Source: Paenibacillus_AR mesotrionivorans
GTDB taxonomy: Bacteria > Bacillota > Bacilli > Paenibacillales > NBRC-103111
NCBI RefSeq assembly: GCF_046098205.1
Contig: NZ_JBJURJ010000002.1
Span: 186,001 to 250,000, forward strand
Length of the DNA: 64,000 nt
Reading direction: 5' to 3'
The notes beneath the pieces are model-generated. The model searched no databases, was not told where the DNA came from, and saw nothing but the letters and a program-made list of their open reading frames with translations. Positions 50,338 through 58,568 of the stretch are shown here, piece after piece. The translations under genes and the position numbers were made by a program. Numbering within the stretch: position 1 is the first letter of the stretch; each line of letters starts with the position of its first letter.

Positions 50338-50922
50338 CTATTGTCTGATCCTCACACCATCCCAATTTTCCTTCAGCTTGTCCCTGACCGTTTCTCTGGC
50401 CCGGTAAAGCTTCTGGCGTACCACATTCTCGGTTGTGCCCAAAGCAGCGGCCATTTCCCGGTAGCTCAAATTGCTGTACCAGCGCATCTCAATCAGCTGG
50501 CGGTACTCCGGCTTCAGAAGGTTTAGATATTTGCGGATATCCTCCTTCATCAGATTCACTTCCACCTCTTCCTCCAGGGAAGGGCGGACAATCCCCGCAG
50601 GAGTCCCGCTGCTGCCGAAAATCTCGTCCGTCTCCAGCTCATTCCGGTTGCGCTTGAGCTTCCGCAGATAATTCAGCGCAACCGAACGCGCCACCATCCG
50701 AAGCCAGCCCTCGAGCCTCCGTACGTCCTGCAGCTGGTGAGACTTCTCCAGCGTACGCAAAAAAGACTCCTGGATGACATCCTCCGTAGCCGGATATTCC
50801 TTCAGAATAAAATAAATCAACGGATACACCAGTTTATAGTATTCTTTATAAATCTCCTGCTGGGTCGCTCTGGGCAGGGACATATAATCCGATGTGAACA
50901 GCATGGACAGGTATGTAGACAT
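50338..50922 (-). CDS. RNA polymerase sigma factor, ECF-like
   Basis: The 194-residue protein starts at ATG 50922 behind GGAGG. Sigma region 2 is visible as VIQESFLRTLEKSHQLQD preceded by the core-binding helix, with region 2.4 LEGWLRMVARSVALNYLRK; region 4 is RWYSNLSYREMAAALGTTENVVRQKLYRARETVR. This gives a two-domain ECF sigma. No anti-sigma gene follows (the next gene is the convergent-direction helicase), so its activity is probably controlled otherwise or the partner lies elsewhere. Confidence 0.9.
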   Translation of the reverse strand: MSTYLSMLFTSDYMSLPRATQQEIYKEYYKLVYPLIYFILKEYPATEDVIQESFLRTLEKSHQLQDVRRLEGWLRMVARSVALNYLRKLKRNRNELETDEIFGSSGTPAGIVRPSLEEEVEVNLMKEDIRKYLNLLKPEYRQLIEMRWYSNLSYREMAAALGTTENVVRQKLYRARETVRDKLKENWDGVRIRQ

Positions 50923-51098
50923 GGAAAAAAAACCTCCGATAAACTGCTGAACGCATATGTCGCTTTTAATCTTATATTAGGGGAAGTTGCGCCGGGAAAC
51001 AATGCAAATTTCTCAGCTTGACCATCTTTGTGAATTTCCAAGGTATCAGACGGAAAAAGCACACCCCCGCTCTCCCGGAGAATGCGCTTAGCTGCCAC

Positions 51099-51884
51099 CT
51101 ATTTTTTGTTCATAAGACGCCCCACCGGGCCATCGGCCAGACGGGGAAACAGCCGGAGAATCCGCGCTCCCGCAGCCGAAAAAAAAGGCAGGTCCGCTTC
51201 CTTGCGGCCCTTAACAATCGCCTCCGCCGTTTTGCGGGCCACCTGCTCCGGACGCAGCATCATCCACCGGATATTCTTCACGTAATGGCCCTCCGGATCA
51301 GCCTGGTCAAAAAAAGGAGTGTCAATGGGCCCGGGATTAATGGCCGTGACCGTAATCCCCGTTCCCGCCAGCTCCTGCCGAAGGCTGTCGGTGAAACCCA
51401 GCACCGCATGTTTGGAGGCGCAATAGCCGCTGCCCTTGGCTGTACCGATTTTGCCGGCGAGGGAGGCGATATTCACAATCTGCCCTTTGCCCGCCTTCTG
51501 CATATAAGGAAGAACGGCCTTGGTGCAACGGACCGTCCCCATATAATTCACGTCCATCATCGCTTCAAAATGCTCCAGAGGCGCATCATCCGCCCTCTCG
51601 AAGATTCCGAAGCCGGCATTGTTAATCCATACATCGATACGCCCATGTCTCGACACAATCTCCAAAACGGCTGCCTGTATGCTCTCAAAAGAGGTGATAT
51701 CCATCGCCATCCAGGAGGTTCGTTCCCCCAGCTTGCCTGCCAAAAGACTAAGCCGCTCCGGAGAACGTCCTGCGAGCACAACATAAGAGCCCCGGCTGAC
51801 CAGCTCCGCCGCCAGGACGGAACCAAGCCCGCCGGAGGCGCCGGTAATGACAGCGACCGCTCCGTCCAGGGAGATTCCCTTCAT
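51099..51884 (-). CDS. Short-chain dehydrogenase/reductase
   Basis: The 261-residue protein starts at ATG 51884 behind AGGAGGG (distant spacing). It has the NAD(P) motif TGASGGLGSVLA, NNAGFG (near 90), catalytic Ser in NIASLAG and the Tyr/Lys pair in GYCASKHAVLG (near 158), and a substrate-loop NPGPIDTPFF. It is a classical SDR of the DltE/YqjQ type. Substrate is unknown. It follows cheX by 25 bases in the same direction and may share its transcript. Confidence 0.92.
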   Translation of the reverse strand: MKGISLDGAVAVITGASGGLGSVLAAELVSRGSYVVLAGRSPERLSLLAGKLGERTSWMAMDITSFESIQAAVLEIVSRHGRIDVWINNAGFGIFERADDAPLEHFEAMMDVNYMGTVRCTKAVLPYMQKAGKGQIVNIASLAGKIGTAKGSGYCASKHAVLGFTDSLRQELAGTGITVTAINPGPIDTPFFDQADPEGHYVKNIRWMMLRPEQVARKTAEAIVKGRKEADLPFFSAAGARILRLFPRLADGPVGRLMNKK

Positions 51885-51909
51885 TGTATCAATCGTCCCT
51901 CCTGTCCGA

Positions 51910-52368
51910 TCAGGAAATCAGCACTTGAATATCCATCTCGCCGATGCCATTGATAATCAGCGGAATAGTAAGAGCCTTTTTGGCGGTAAACCCAGCATGG
52001 TTGGCCGATTGCAGTACCACCGGAGGCGTAATGTCCACCTTTACTCCTTGATTAAACAAAATGGTGCTGGCATTGCCGCTAATCATATTGCCCAGCTCGG
52101 AGATGGCGCTTTTGCTCATTTCGTCCATTTCGGTAATGGTAAAACCGCCCATCATCGCCGAAACCAGCTTCAGCGCAACCGATTCATGAAGCCCAAATAC
52201 GATATCCCCTTGCATTTGGCCGGTAAGCCCAATCTGAATCCATATGTAATTGTCGGCAAGCTTCACATCTTTAATGCCGAGCTCCCCCGTGGTCGGGCGC
52301 ACGCATATCATCTGCTCCAGCACAATACTGGCAGATTCCAGAAATGGATTTATGTATTCCGCCTTCAT
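51910..52368 (-). CDS. cheX: CheX-like CheY-P phosphatase
   Basis: The 152-residue protein starts at ATG 52368 behind AGGAGG. The conserved ExxN-type phosphatase helix reads SAISELGNMISGNA (near residue 88), and the C-terminal INGIGEMDIQVLIS is typical of CheX. It should dephosphorylate CheY-P and so reset flagellar rotation. It stands alone, far from any chemotaxis operon in the window, as is common for cheX in Paenibacillus. Confidence 0.9.
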   Translation of the reverse strand: MKAEYINPFLESASIVLEQMICVRPTTGELGIKDVKLADNYIWIQIGLTGQMQGDIVFGLHESVALKLVSAMMGGFTITEMDEMSKSAISELGNMISGNASTILFNQGVKVDITPPVVLQSANHAGFTAKKALTIPLIINGIGEMDIQVLIS

Positions 52369-52672
52369 TATAGGCCTCCTAACCGCTCCCAGGGATCCTG
52401 CACAAACTTATTTTTTTCATTATAAACGATAGCCTAGGACTAGTATACTACAAAAAACGCTAATTTTTTCAATTTTTCATTTCCAATAAAAGAAAATAAA
52501 TCCGATTCGGAATGACGGGCAGGTCTGGAAAGACGGACTAAGGGACTAAAATCAACTTTTTGGTCTATTTTGAAACCAAATGGGATGGGGCGGTATCTAA
52601 TCCTTTTGTATAGACTTGCCTGCTCCCAATGAAGGAGGACCATCCCAATGGATATTTGTTCCGTGCTTATAC

Positions 52673-52813
52673 TCAAGATATGGGGGAAGGGCAGACTGTC
52701 CAAAAATCCAGTTCTTGCTGGGTAATCCCAATGTAAGCCAAGGTGACACTGGGAGAGGAGTGATTCAATAACTTTTGAATTCGGGTGATATCGACGCCAT
52801 TTTGATATGCATG
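52673..52813 (-). pseudogene. Tyrosine recombinase C-terminal remnant
   Basis: On the minus strand HAYQNGVDITRIQKLLNH and SSPSVTLAYIGITQQELD (residues encoded by 52813-52706) match the C-terminal catalytic region of small Paenibacillus site-specific integrases, including the helix before and the Tyr nucleophile in LAYIG. The upstream half of the gene is absent: the match stops exactly where the terminal repeat at 52813-52830 begins. Beyond the match the frame runs into unrelated sequence. It is a dead fragment. Confidence 0.8.
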
Positions 52814-52830
52814 TTTGAAGACAGCCCCTA
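52813..52830. repeat. Solo terminal inverted repeat at the integrase breakpoint
   Basis: GTTTGAAGACAGCCCCTA is the same end sequence (1 mismatch) as the left end of the element at 52918. Its inner side abuts the integrase fragment. Confidence 0.8.
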
Positions 52831-52917
52831 GCCATACGAAAAAACAGAAGGGAATTCGATTCAAAATATCGAATTCGCTTCTTAATTTGGAATATACTCA
52901 TTCAGGCCACACAACCC

Positions 52918-53082
52918 TAGGGCCTGTCTTCAAACCCGCTTAAGGGCACCTTTGCCCGTCTTTTCGCCCCTTGCTTCGTTACTTCCGCTTGACGTACCCC
53001 CGGTACGCCTTCGCGAAAGTGCCTTGCCATGAACGAAAATCCGGCCAAATCTGCTCCCCTCGGAGTTTGAAGACACACCCTA
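52918..53082. mobile_element. 165-bp miniature inverted-repeat element, IS5-like ends
   Basis: TAGGGCCTGTCTTCAAAC (52918-52935) and GTTTGAAGACACACCCTA (53065-53082) are inverted and match at 16 of 18 positions. YTAG at the edges fits a CTAG-type target as in some IS5-group elements. The inside carries no transposase, only a continuous short frame on the minus strand that I do not regard as a gene. The right end lies 9 bases upstream of the MerR promoter. Confidence 0.75.
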
Positions 53083-53090
53083 AAAAAAGC

Positions 53091-53121
53091 TTGAGGGTGA
53101 CGTAGGGTCACCTTATACAAT
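53091..53121 (+). promoter_or_regulatory. MerR-type promoter with 19-bp spacer and operator dyad
   Basis: TTGAGG (53091-53096) and TACAAT (53116-53121) are 19 bases apart, the over-long spacing typical of MerR-activated promoters. The spacer holds GGTGAC-GTAGG-GTCACC, a perfect inverted repeat. The MerR-fusion gene starts 46 bases downstream, so autoactivation is expected. Confidence 0.75.
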
Positions 53122-53166
53122 ACATTCAGGCAGGCAAAAACGCCGCAATCATGGAGGAGCTTGCAT

Positions 53167-54438
53167 ATGCAGCCGCAAGGACTAAGAATGACAGCAGGCC
53201 AATTCGCCAAAAAAGCGGGGGTGACAATCCGGACAGTCCGCTTCTACGACAAGGTAGGTCTGCTGCCAGCGAGCCACAGAGCAGACAACGGCTACCGCTA
53301 TTATGAAATGCAGGATCTGGCGCGCCTTCAGAGAATCCTGACCTTAAAATACATCGGTCTATCCATCGATGAGATTAAGAAGGTGATCCGCAGGGACGGA
53401 CAGGAGGAGGACTTACGGGAATCCCTGCGGGTGCAGGATACGATTATCCGGCGCAAAATGGAGCATCTCCGCCTTGTCCGCAAGGCTGTTGCTGAAACAC
53501 TCACGGAGCTGGAGGCACGTGATGCGGAAAAGCCGGCAGATCACGGCGTGTACCAAAACGGGCAATCTGAAGGAAAGGAGCTTGCCGGGAACAACGGGTT
53601 GTGGGAGCTCTTCACCTCCATTATCCGCGTCGTGACACAGGAGGAGCAATGGGTGGAGCAGTATCACAATGCATCCAATCTTCATACCCGAATCAGGCTG
53701 CATGACGGCTTCAGTGTCAATCCCTGCAGCTGGCACCAATGGCTGTTCGACTGCTTGGAGCTGCCTTCTTCCAGCCGCATTCTGGAATTGGGCTGCGGGG
53801 ACGGGAGCCTATGGCAGCGTAATATGGGCCGCATCCCGGAGCATTGGGACATTACGCTGACGGATTTCTCGGAAGGCATGCTGCAGGATGCCAAGGACCG
53901 GCTAACGGAAGATGGATCTCCCCGCTCCTTCCGCTTCATGCAGGCAGATGTGCGGGCCATTCCTTTTCCAGACGGCAGCTTCGATGCCGTGCTGGCCAAT
54001 CACATGCTGTATCATGTCAACAGCAGACATGAGGCGCTGCAAGAAATATACCGGGTGCTAAAGCCCGGAGGACGCTTCTATGCCTCCACCATAGGACGCA
54101 ACCACTTAAGAGAAATGAAGGAGCTGCTGAGGGGCTTCAACCCGGAGCTGGTCCTCTCTGAGAAGGATTTTGCCGACGAGTTTGGACTGGAGAACGGTGA
54201 AGTGCAGCTGGAGGCGGCGGGATTCCGCCATATTGAACTTAAACGCTACAAGGATTCTCTTCGGATTACGGAGGCGGAGCCGCTGATTGCTTATATCTGT
54301 TCGACCACGGGAAATAGCAGAAGCGCACTATCCGGAAGCAGCCTGGATAAATTCAGAACCCGTGTGGAGAGTCTTCTGCACCGTAAGGGCTTCATTGGTA
54401 TTACGAAGGATTCCGGACTGTTCACCGGATATAAATGA
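53167..54438 (+). CDS. MerR regulator fused to SAM methyltransferase
   Basis: The start is ATG 53167, seven bases after GGAGGAG; the TTG at 53161 abuts the ribosome site. The 423-residue protein has a MerR DNA-binding domain (about 8-80; GQFAKKAGVTIRTVRFYDKVGLLPAS), a coiled-coil dimerisation helix (about 80-125), a linker, and then a class I methyltransferase domain (about 165-395) with motif I ILELGCGDGSLW, LTDFSEGM, an ADVRAIPFPDGSFDAVLANHMLYH segment in parts, and YRVLKPGGRFYAST. MerR proteins usually carry small ligand-binding domains; here an enzyme domain takes that place, so methyl donor or substrate binding may be the signal. It may instead methylate a compound it senses. Confidence 0.88.
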   Translation: MQPQGLRMTAGQFAKKAGVTIRTVRFYDKVGLLPASHRADNGYRYYEMQDLARLQRILTLKYIGLSIDEIKKVIRRDGQEEDLRESLRVQDTIIRRKMEHLRLVRKAVAETLTELEARDAEKPADHGVYQNGQSEGKELAGNNGLWELFTSIIRVVTQEEQWVEQYHNASNLHTRIRLHDGFSVNPCSWHQWLFDCLELPSSSRILELGCGDGSLWQRNMGRIPEHWDITLTDFSEGMLQDAKDRLTEDGSPRSFRFMQADVRAIPFPDGSFDAVLANHMLYHVNSRHEALQEIYRVLKPGGRFYASTIGRNHLREMKELLRGFNPELVLSEKDFADEFGLENGEVQLEAAGFRHIELKRYKDSLRITEAEPLIAYICSTTGNSRSALSGSSLDKFRTRVESLLHRKGFIGITKDSGLFTGYK

Positions 54439-54454
54439 AGGGAGATGTCAATCC

Positions 54455-55384
54455 ATGAAAATACTAATTACAGGCGGGGCCGGCTTTATTGGCTCTCATG
54501 TGGCGGAGACATATTTGGCAGAGGGGCATGAGGTTGTTATTGTAGACGACTTAAGCACGGGACGGCGTGAGCAGCTTCCGGCGCAGGCTGTTTTTTACAA
54601 GCTGGATATCCGCTCAGACGGAATGGATGCCATATTGGAAAAGGAACGGCCGGACGTGGTAAGCCACCATGCCGCCCAGAAGTCCATTCCCAAGTCTGTA
54701 GCAGATCCTCTCCATGATTCCGATGTGAATATTACCGGGACACTTAGGCTCTTGAACTCCTGCGTCCGTTACGGGGTCAAGCGAGTCATCTTCGCTTCAA
54801 CAGGCGGTGCTCTAGCCGGAGATTCCGCGGCCATTCCTACACCGGAATCCGCTCACCCCATGCTTATGTCGCCTTATGCCGTAAGCAAGTACGCCATAGA
54901 GCAATATCTGCGTCTCTACCAGCTGAGCCACGGCTTGGAATTTATTGCACTGCGGTATGCCAATGTGTATGGGCCCCGCCAGATGCCGGACGGAGAATGC
55001 GGTGTTATTCCCATCTTCATGAGAAATGCTGCGGCAGGAATATCTTCAACTCTCTACAGCTACCCGGATATGCCTAAGGGGACAACAAGAGATTATGTGT
55101 ATATCCGGGATGTATGCCGGGCTAACGTGTCAGCCTTGTCCTGTGAGGCCGGGCAGGTAGTGAATATCGGCAGCGGCCAGGAGCTGTTCATTGCGGATAT
55201 CTATGAAGCGGTATGCCAAGCCATGAAGCTAAGTCTGCCGCTTAAGAGAGCAGGCGTCCGTGCCGGTGATCTGCGCAGAAGTGCTCTGGACTGCTCCAAG
55301 GCAGCCAGCCTCCTCCATTGGTCGGCAGAAACGCAGCTCCCGGATGGACTTCAGGAAACCGCCGCATGGTTTTATGCCTCTTAG
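54455..55384 (+). CDS. NAD-dependent epimerase/dehydratase (UDP-glucose 4-epimerase-like)
   Basis: The start is ATG 54455 behind AAGGGAG, 16 bases after the MerR fusion stop, so the two are likely an operon. The 309-residue extended SDR has TGGAGFIGSHVAE, DDLSTGRREQL, the catalytic Tyr/Lys pair in SPYAVSKYAIEQYL (near 147), RYANVYGPRQ (near 170) and TRDYVYIRDVCRANVSAL (near 218). These match UDP-glucose 4-epimerase or related UDP-sugar epimerases. The substrate and the reason for pairing with the MerR fusion are unknown. Confidence 0.9.
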   Translation: MKILITGGAGFIGSHVAETYLAEGHEVVIVDDLSTGRREQLPAQAVFYKLDIRSDGMDAILEKERPDVVSHHAAQKSIPKSVADPLHDSDVNITGTLRLLNSCVRYGVKRVIFASTGGALAGDSAAIPTPESAHPMLMSPYAVSKYAIEQYLRLYQLSHGLEFIALRYANVYGPRQMPDGECGVIPIFMRNAAAGISSTLYSYPDMPKGTTRDYVYIRDVCRANVSALSCEAGQVVNIGSGQELFIADIYEAVCQAMKLSLPLKRAGVRAGDLRRSALDCSKAASLLHWSAETQLPDGLQETAAWFYAS

Positions 55385-55534
55385 AATCCGCCTTAAGTGG
55401 AAGAGAAACCGCCAGACATTCCGGCAGGAATGCCTGGTTTTCTTATGCCATGGTTTGCCCCGCGTCTGCGGTAATGATCTGCCCGGATGGTCTTCTGCTC
55501 CAGACCCCGGACCATTTGGAACGCGTAAACCCTT

Positions 55535-55717
55535 TAACGGAATTAAGCGACGCTTAGACGGCGAAAATGCCCTCCGCGGTTTTCTAACGGAACTCTCCGA
55601 CTCTTAGAGGCATGGTAGTGGGGGGAAATCAGACAAATTGAGCTGTAAGCGCCGCTGGGTTCCGTTACATTCCAAATCAGATGGATTTTGCCTGCTAAGA
55701 GCCGATGAGTTCCGTTA
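55535..55717. repeat. 183-nt element with four 23-nt modules, copy B
   Basis: Modules lie at 55535-55557 (+), 55585-55607 (+), 55645-55667 (-) and 55695-55717 (-), with the same TAACGGAAC-N9-CTTAG pattern and the same 50/60/50 spacing as copy A, 183 bases overall. Three have the intact core or a single change. It lies between the 3' ends of two convergent genes. Confidence 0.92.
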
Positions 55718-55729
55718 CAGCAATGCGGC

Positions 55730-55818
55730 CCGTATGTCGCCCGTATGTCGCCCGCCTGTCGTCTGCCTGCCATCTGCCGTCTGCCTTTCGCCCGCCTGTC
55801 GCCCGTATGTCTCGCCCA
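55730..55818. repeat. Low-complexity CGCCCGTATGT-type tandem tract
   Basis: Imperfect 10-11-base units (CGCCCGTATGT, CGCCCGCCTGT, TCTGCCTGCC) repeat about eight times on the plus strand. It is GC-rich, pyrimidine-biased and non-coding, next to copy B of the module element. Confidence 0.7.
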
Positions 55819-55831
55819 TATCGATGAGCGG

Positions 55832-56638
55832 TCAGCTCTTCATACCGATCCGGTTGCCGGAGCTGTAACGGGCCAGCCCTTTATAAAATACGGTGATGGC
55901 GCTTATTCCCAACAGTGCTGTCACCAGCAATAGACCGGCCAGAAAACCAGCCTCCGGCGTCCGCAGCAGACCGATGGGCATATAGCTGATGAATCCGGCG
56001 GGGATCACGGTGAAGAGCAGAATTCTGCCCATCCCCTTAAAAATATCCGTCGGATACGTGCTGAAGGTAACAAAACCGATGAAAAACTGGTAGCCCAAAT
56101 TTTCGGCGTTGCCGATGTAGAAGGCCAGGGATTGCGTGAGGATGTGAAAAAAGGTGAACAGCAAAGTGGAAAAGAGGGCGGCTATTGCGAACCTCCCGAA
56201 CCCGGCAAAGGCGTGGTCGCCGAATATCCCGTAGCACACCAGCCCGAACAGCAGGTCCCCGGCGGCCAGAAGGGACATCCGGTTAACCAGCACATTCAGC
56301 AGCACCGGCTTCGGCTGGATCAGATAGGCATCCAGGTCCCCTCCCGCCACCAGATTGGCAATCCGCAGCGCATTGCCGAAGAGCACGTTGGAGATGCCGT
56401 AGCCGGTGGTGCTCACCGCCCACACCATCATCACATCATTCAAGGACCAGCCGTTCACCAGGGGAAACCGCTGGAAGTACATGGCCCAGAAGAAGAGGAA
56501 CACCGCATTATTCAGCATCATCATCCCCGCCGTCAGGAAAAAGCTCATCCGGAACTCCATGGCGCCTGCCAGATTTAGCTTCCACGCTGTCAGGACAAAA
56601 CCGTATTTGCGCACCAAGCCTTTACCCGCCGTTGACAT
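55832..56638 (-). CDS. ABC-2 family permease (second of pair)
   Basis: The 268-residue protein starts at ATG 56638, overlapping the end of the previous gene by 17 bases. Six membrane segments are predicted. The N-terminal LTAWKLNLAGAMEFRMSFFL and the middle ANLVAGGDLDAYLIQPKPVLLNVL are characteristic of the COG3694-like ABC-2 family, in which two unlike permeases act with one ATPase. The exported substrate is not known. Confidence 0.85.
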   Translation of the reverse strand: MSTAGKGLVRKYGFVLTAWKLNLAGAMEFRMSFFLTAGMMMLNNAVFLFFWAMYFQRFPLVNGWSLNDVMMVWAVSTTGYGISNVLFGNALRIANLVAGGDLDAYLIQPKPVLLNVLVNRMSLLAAGDLLFGLVCYGIFGDHAFAGFGRFAIAALFSTLLFTFFHILTQSLAFYIGNAENLGYQFFIGFVTFSTYPTDIFKGMGRILLFTVIPAGFISYMPIGLLRTPEAGFLAGLLLVTALLGISAITVFYKGLARYSSGNRIGMKS

Positions 56639-57440
56639 TGAGCCGTCTCACTCCCTTCCGGTACACCACAAACAGGATAGCACCGAATCCCCCGATCCAT
56701 AACGCCTGAATACCCAGCATTTGCACCATACGCAAAGCATCGAACTGGATAGCTGATTTCACCGGAAAATAAATCATAGTCTGGAAGGGCAGGAAGCGGC
56801 AGATGGTGCGGAAAGGCTCCGCAAACAGCTCCAGCGGCAGCAGCATACCCCCTATGGTAAACAGCAGCTTATCATAAACAAACACCAGCCCCTGGATTTC
56901 CTCTACCCAAAATGCGCAAAGAGCCAGCAGCATCCGGATCATAAAGTTCAGCGTCGCTCCTCCGATCAGAACGGGAAGAAACCCCAGCCATCCCCAACCG
57001 AAGTCCGGCAGGCCAAACAGGAAAATGCCTAATGCGCCGCCTACCAGCAGGTTGGAGACAAGCCGCACCAGAAACTCTCCGGCGAATTCCGCATACCGGT
57101 AGCCTACATAGCTCACGGGGCGGCAGAGCAGATAACCGATGCCGCCGGATTTAACCTCCTCCTCCACTGTCACGTGGAGCTTGGGCATAGCCATGGTCAA
57201 GGATTCGGAGAAAATCAGATACCAGATCAGCTCGTGGTAGCGGTAGCCGCCGATGACCGTTTCGCCCGAGCCTTCATAGGTCACGCTCCACAGCTGGGTA
57301 AACACATAGAGGATCAGGAGCAGAAAAAGGGTGCGGATAAACAGGTCGGCGGCATACATGAGCTGGTTCTTCACGGTAATTTTGCCGATGGCTCCATATT
57401 TCCCCCAGCCGGACTTGCCCCATCTGAACACAAATTGCAC
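56622..57440 (-). CDS. ABC-2 family permease (first of pair)
   Basis: The 272-residue protein starts at GTG 57440 after GGGGGGAG, 2 bases after the ATPase stop. Six membrane segments are predicted, with an N-terminal KITVKNQLMYAADLFIRTLF and the conserved EVKSGGIGYLLCRPVSYVGY (near 110), where a motif of the COG4587 family lies. It pairs with the permease encoded downstream. Confidence 0.85.
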   Translation of the reverse strand: MQFVFRWGKSGWGKYGAIGKITVKNQLMYAADLFIRTLFLLLILYVFTQLWSVTYEGSGETVIGGYRYHELIWYLIFSESLTMAMPKLHVTVEEEVKSGGIGYLLCRPVSYVGYRYAEFAGEFLVRLVSNLLVGGALGIFLFGLPDFGWGWLGFLPVLIGGATLNFMIRMLLALCAFWVEEIQGLVFVYDKLLFTIGGMLLPLELFAEPFRTICRFLPFQTMIYFPVKSAIQFDALRMVQMLGIQALWIGGFGAILFVVYRKGVRRLNVNGG

Positions 57441-57442
57441 GG

Positions 57443-58474
57443 CTAACTCCCCCCTGCGAGAGGTGCGGAATCCGCAGGTCGGTCCGCCACCCGTTCTGTC
57501 CGTTCATAAATTTTGGCGATGATCTCCTCCATGGGCGGGTCCTCAATGGTGACGTCTCCGATCTTGCAGCACGCCACCAACTGGCCCAGCACCTCCTCCA
57601 TCCCGATGACCGAGGTATCCACGTTGAGCTTGAGCCCGTTAGCCGTTTGCTTCAGAATCCGCACGCCCGGCAGCGGCGGCAGAACGCAGACCTCGCGCAG
57701 CCGCAGCTCGATGGTTTTGTAGGTGAGATATTCCCGTTTCATCCGGGATACCCGCTCATCCAGAATGATCTCCCCGTGATTGATGACGATGGCCCGTTTG
57801 CACAGCTGCTCGATGTCTCCGGCATCATGGGAGGTCAGGAACAGGGTGGTGCCCTCCTCCCGGTTCATCTCCAGAATCAGCTCGCGGATTTTCTGCTTGA
57901 CAATTACATCCAGACCAATGGTCGGCTCATCCAAAAAAACAACCCGGGGCCGGTGCAAAAGCGCGGCCACAATTTCACAGCGCATCCGCTCCCCAAGAGA
58001 CAGTCGGCGTACGGGAGTGTTCAGGTATGGCGTAATTTCGAAGCGCTCCGCCAGCTCGTCGCGGCGGCGGATGAAGTCGGCCTTCGGCAGCTCATAGATG
58101 CTTCCCAACAGCTCGAAGGAATCCACCGGGGGCAGATGGTACCATAGCTGGGATTTCTGACCGAAGACCGAACCCACCAGGAATCCCAACCGGCGCCGCT
58201 CCTCCCAGGGACAAAGGCCCAGCACCTCCGCCGTACCCGCTGTGGGATGGAGGATGCCCGTCAGCATCTTGATGGTGGTGGATTTGCCCGCTCCGTTTGG
58301 CCCCATAAAGGCCAGAATCTCCCCTTCCTCCACCTGGAAGCCGATGGGCTTCACCGCCAGCTTCTCTTTGTACACCGGCCGGAACAGCGCCTCTGCGCTT
58401 CCTCTTAAGCCGGCCCGTTTTTCCTTCACCCGGAACGTCTTCTGCAGCCTCTCCACCCGTATTGCCGCCGCCAT
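57443..58474 (-). CDS. ABC transporter ATP-binding protein, COG4586 type
   Basis: The start is taken at ATG 58474, nine bases after GGAGAGG. The 343-residue protein has a distinctive extended N-terminus (about 1-50), Walker A GPNGAGKSTTIKML, a Q-loop FGQKSQLWYHLPPVDS, signature LSLGERMRCEIVAAL (near 170) and Walker B VVFLDEPTIGLD. The C-terminal 90 residues form a regulatory domain. This matches the COG4586 ATPases that work with two unlike ABC-2 permeases. It is the first gene of the operon and lies behind a structured leader with terminator. Confidence 0.92.
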   Translation of the reverse strand: MAAAIRVERLQKTFRVKEKRAGLRGSAEALFRPVYKEKLAVKPIGFQVEEGEILAFMGPNGAGKSTTIKMLTGILHPTAGTAEVLGLCPWEERRRLGFLVGSVFGQKSQLWYHLPPVDSFELLGSIYELPKADFIRRRDELAERFEITPYLNTPVRRLSLGERMRCEIVAALLHRPRVVFLDEPTIGLDVIVKQKIRELILEMNREEGTTLFLTSHDAGDIEQLCKRAIVINHGEIILDERVSRMKREYLTYKTIELRLREVCVLPPLPGVRILKQTANGLKLNVDTSVIGMEEVLGQLVACCKIGDVTIEDPPMEEIIAKIYERTERVADRPADSAPLAGGS

Positions 58475-58518
58475 TTGCCACACCCTCTCCTTTGAGATCT
58501 ATCTGTCTTCCAGATACG

Positions 58519-58568
58519 AAAAAAAAGACCTGGCAAGCCCGTTGAAACGGAACTTGCCGAAGGTCTTT
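58519..58568 (-). terminator. Attenuator-type terminator in the ABC leader
   Basis: On the minus strand AAGACC plus CGGCAAG pair with CTTGCC plus AGGTCTT, followed by a T8 run. It lies within the leader, 45 bases before the ATPase start, so transcription must read through it for expression. Confidence 0.85.

Noticed and set aside
52440..52901. Minus-strand frame of 153 codons over the integrase remnant
   Set aside because: It is in another frame from the recombinase homology, crosses the solo terminal repeat and resembles no protein family.
52917..53210. Minus-strand frame inside the miniature element
   Set aside because: Almost the whole frame is element sequence and the MerR promoter region; no ribosome site and no known domain.
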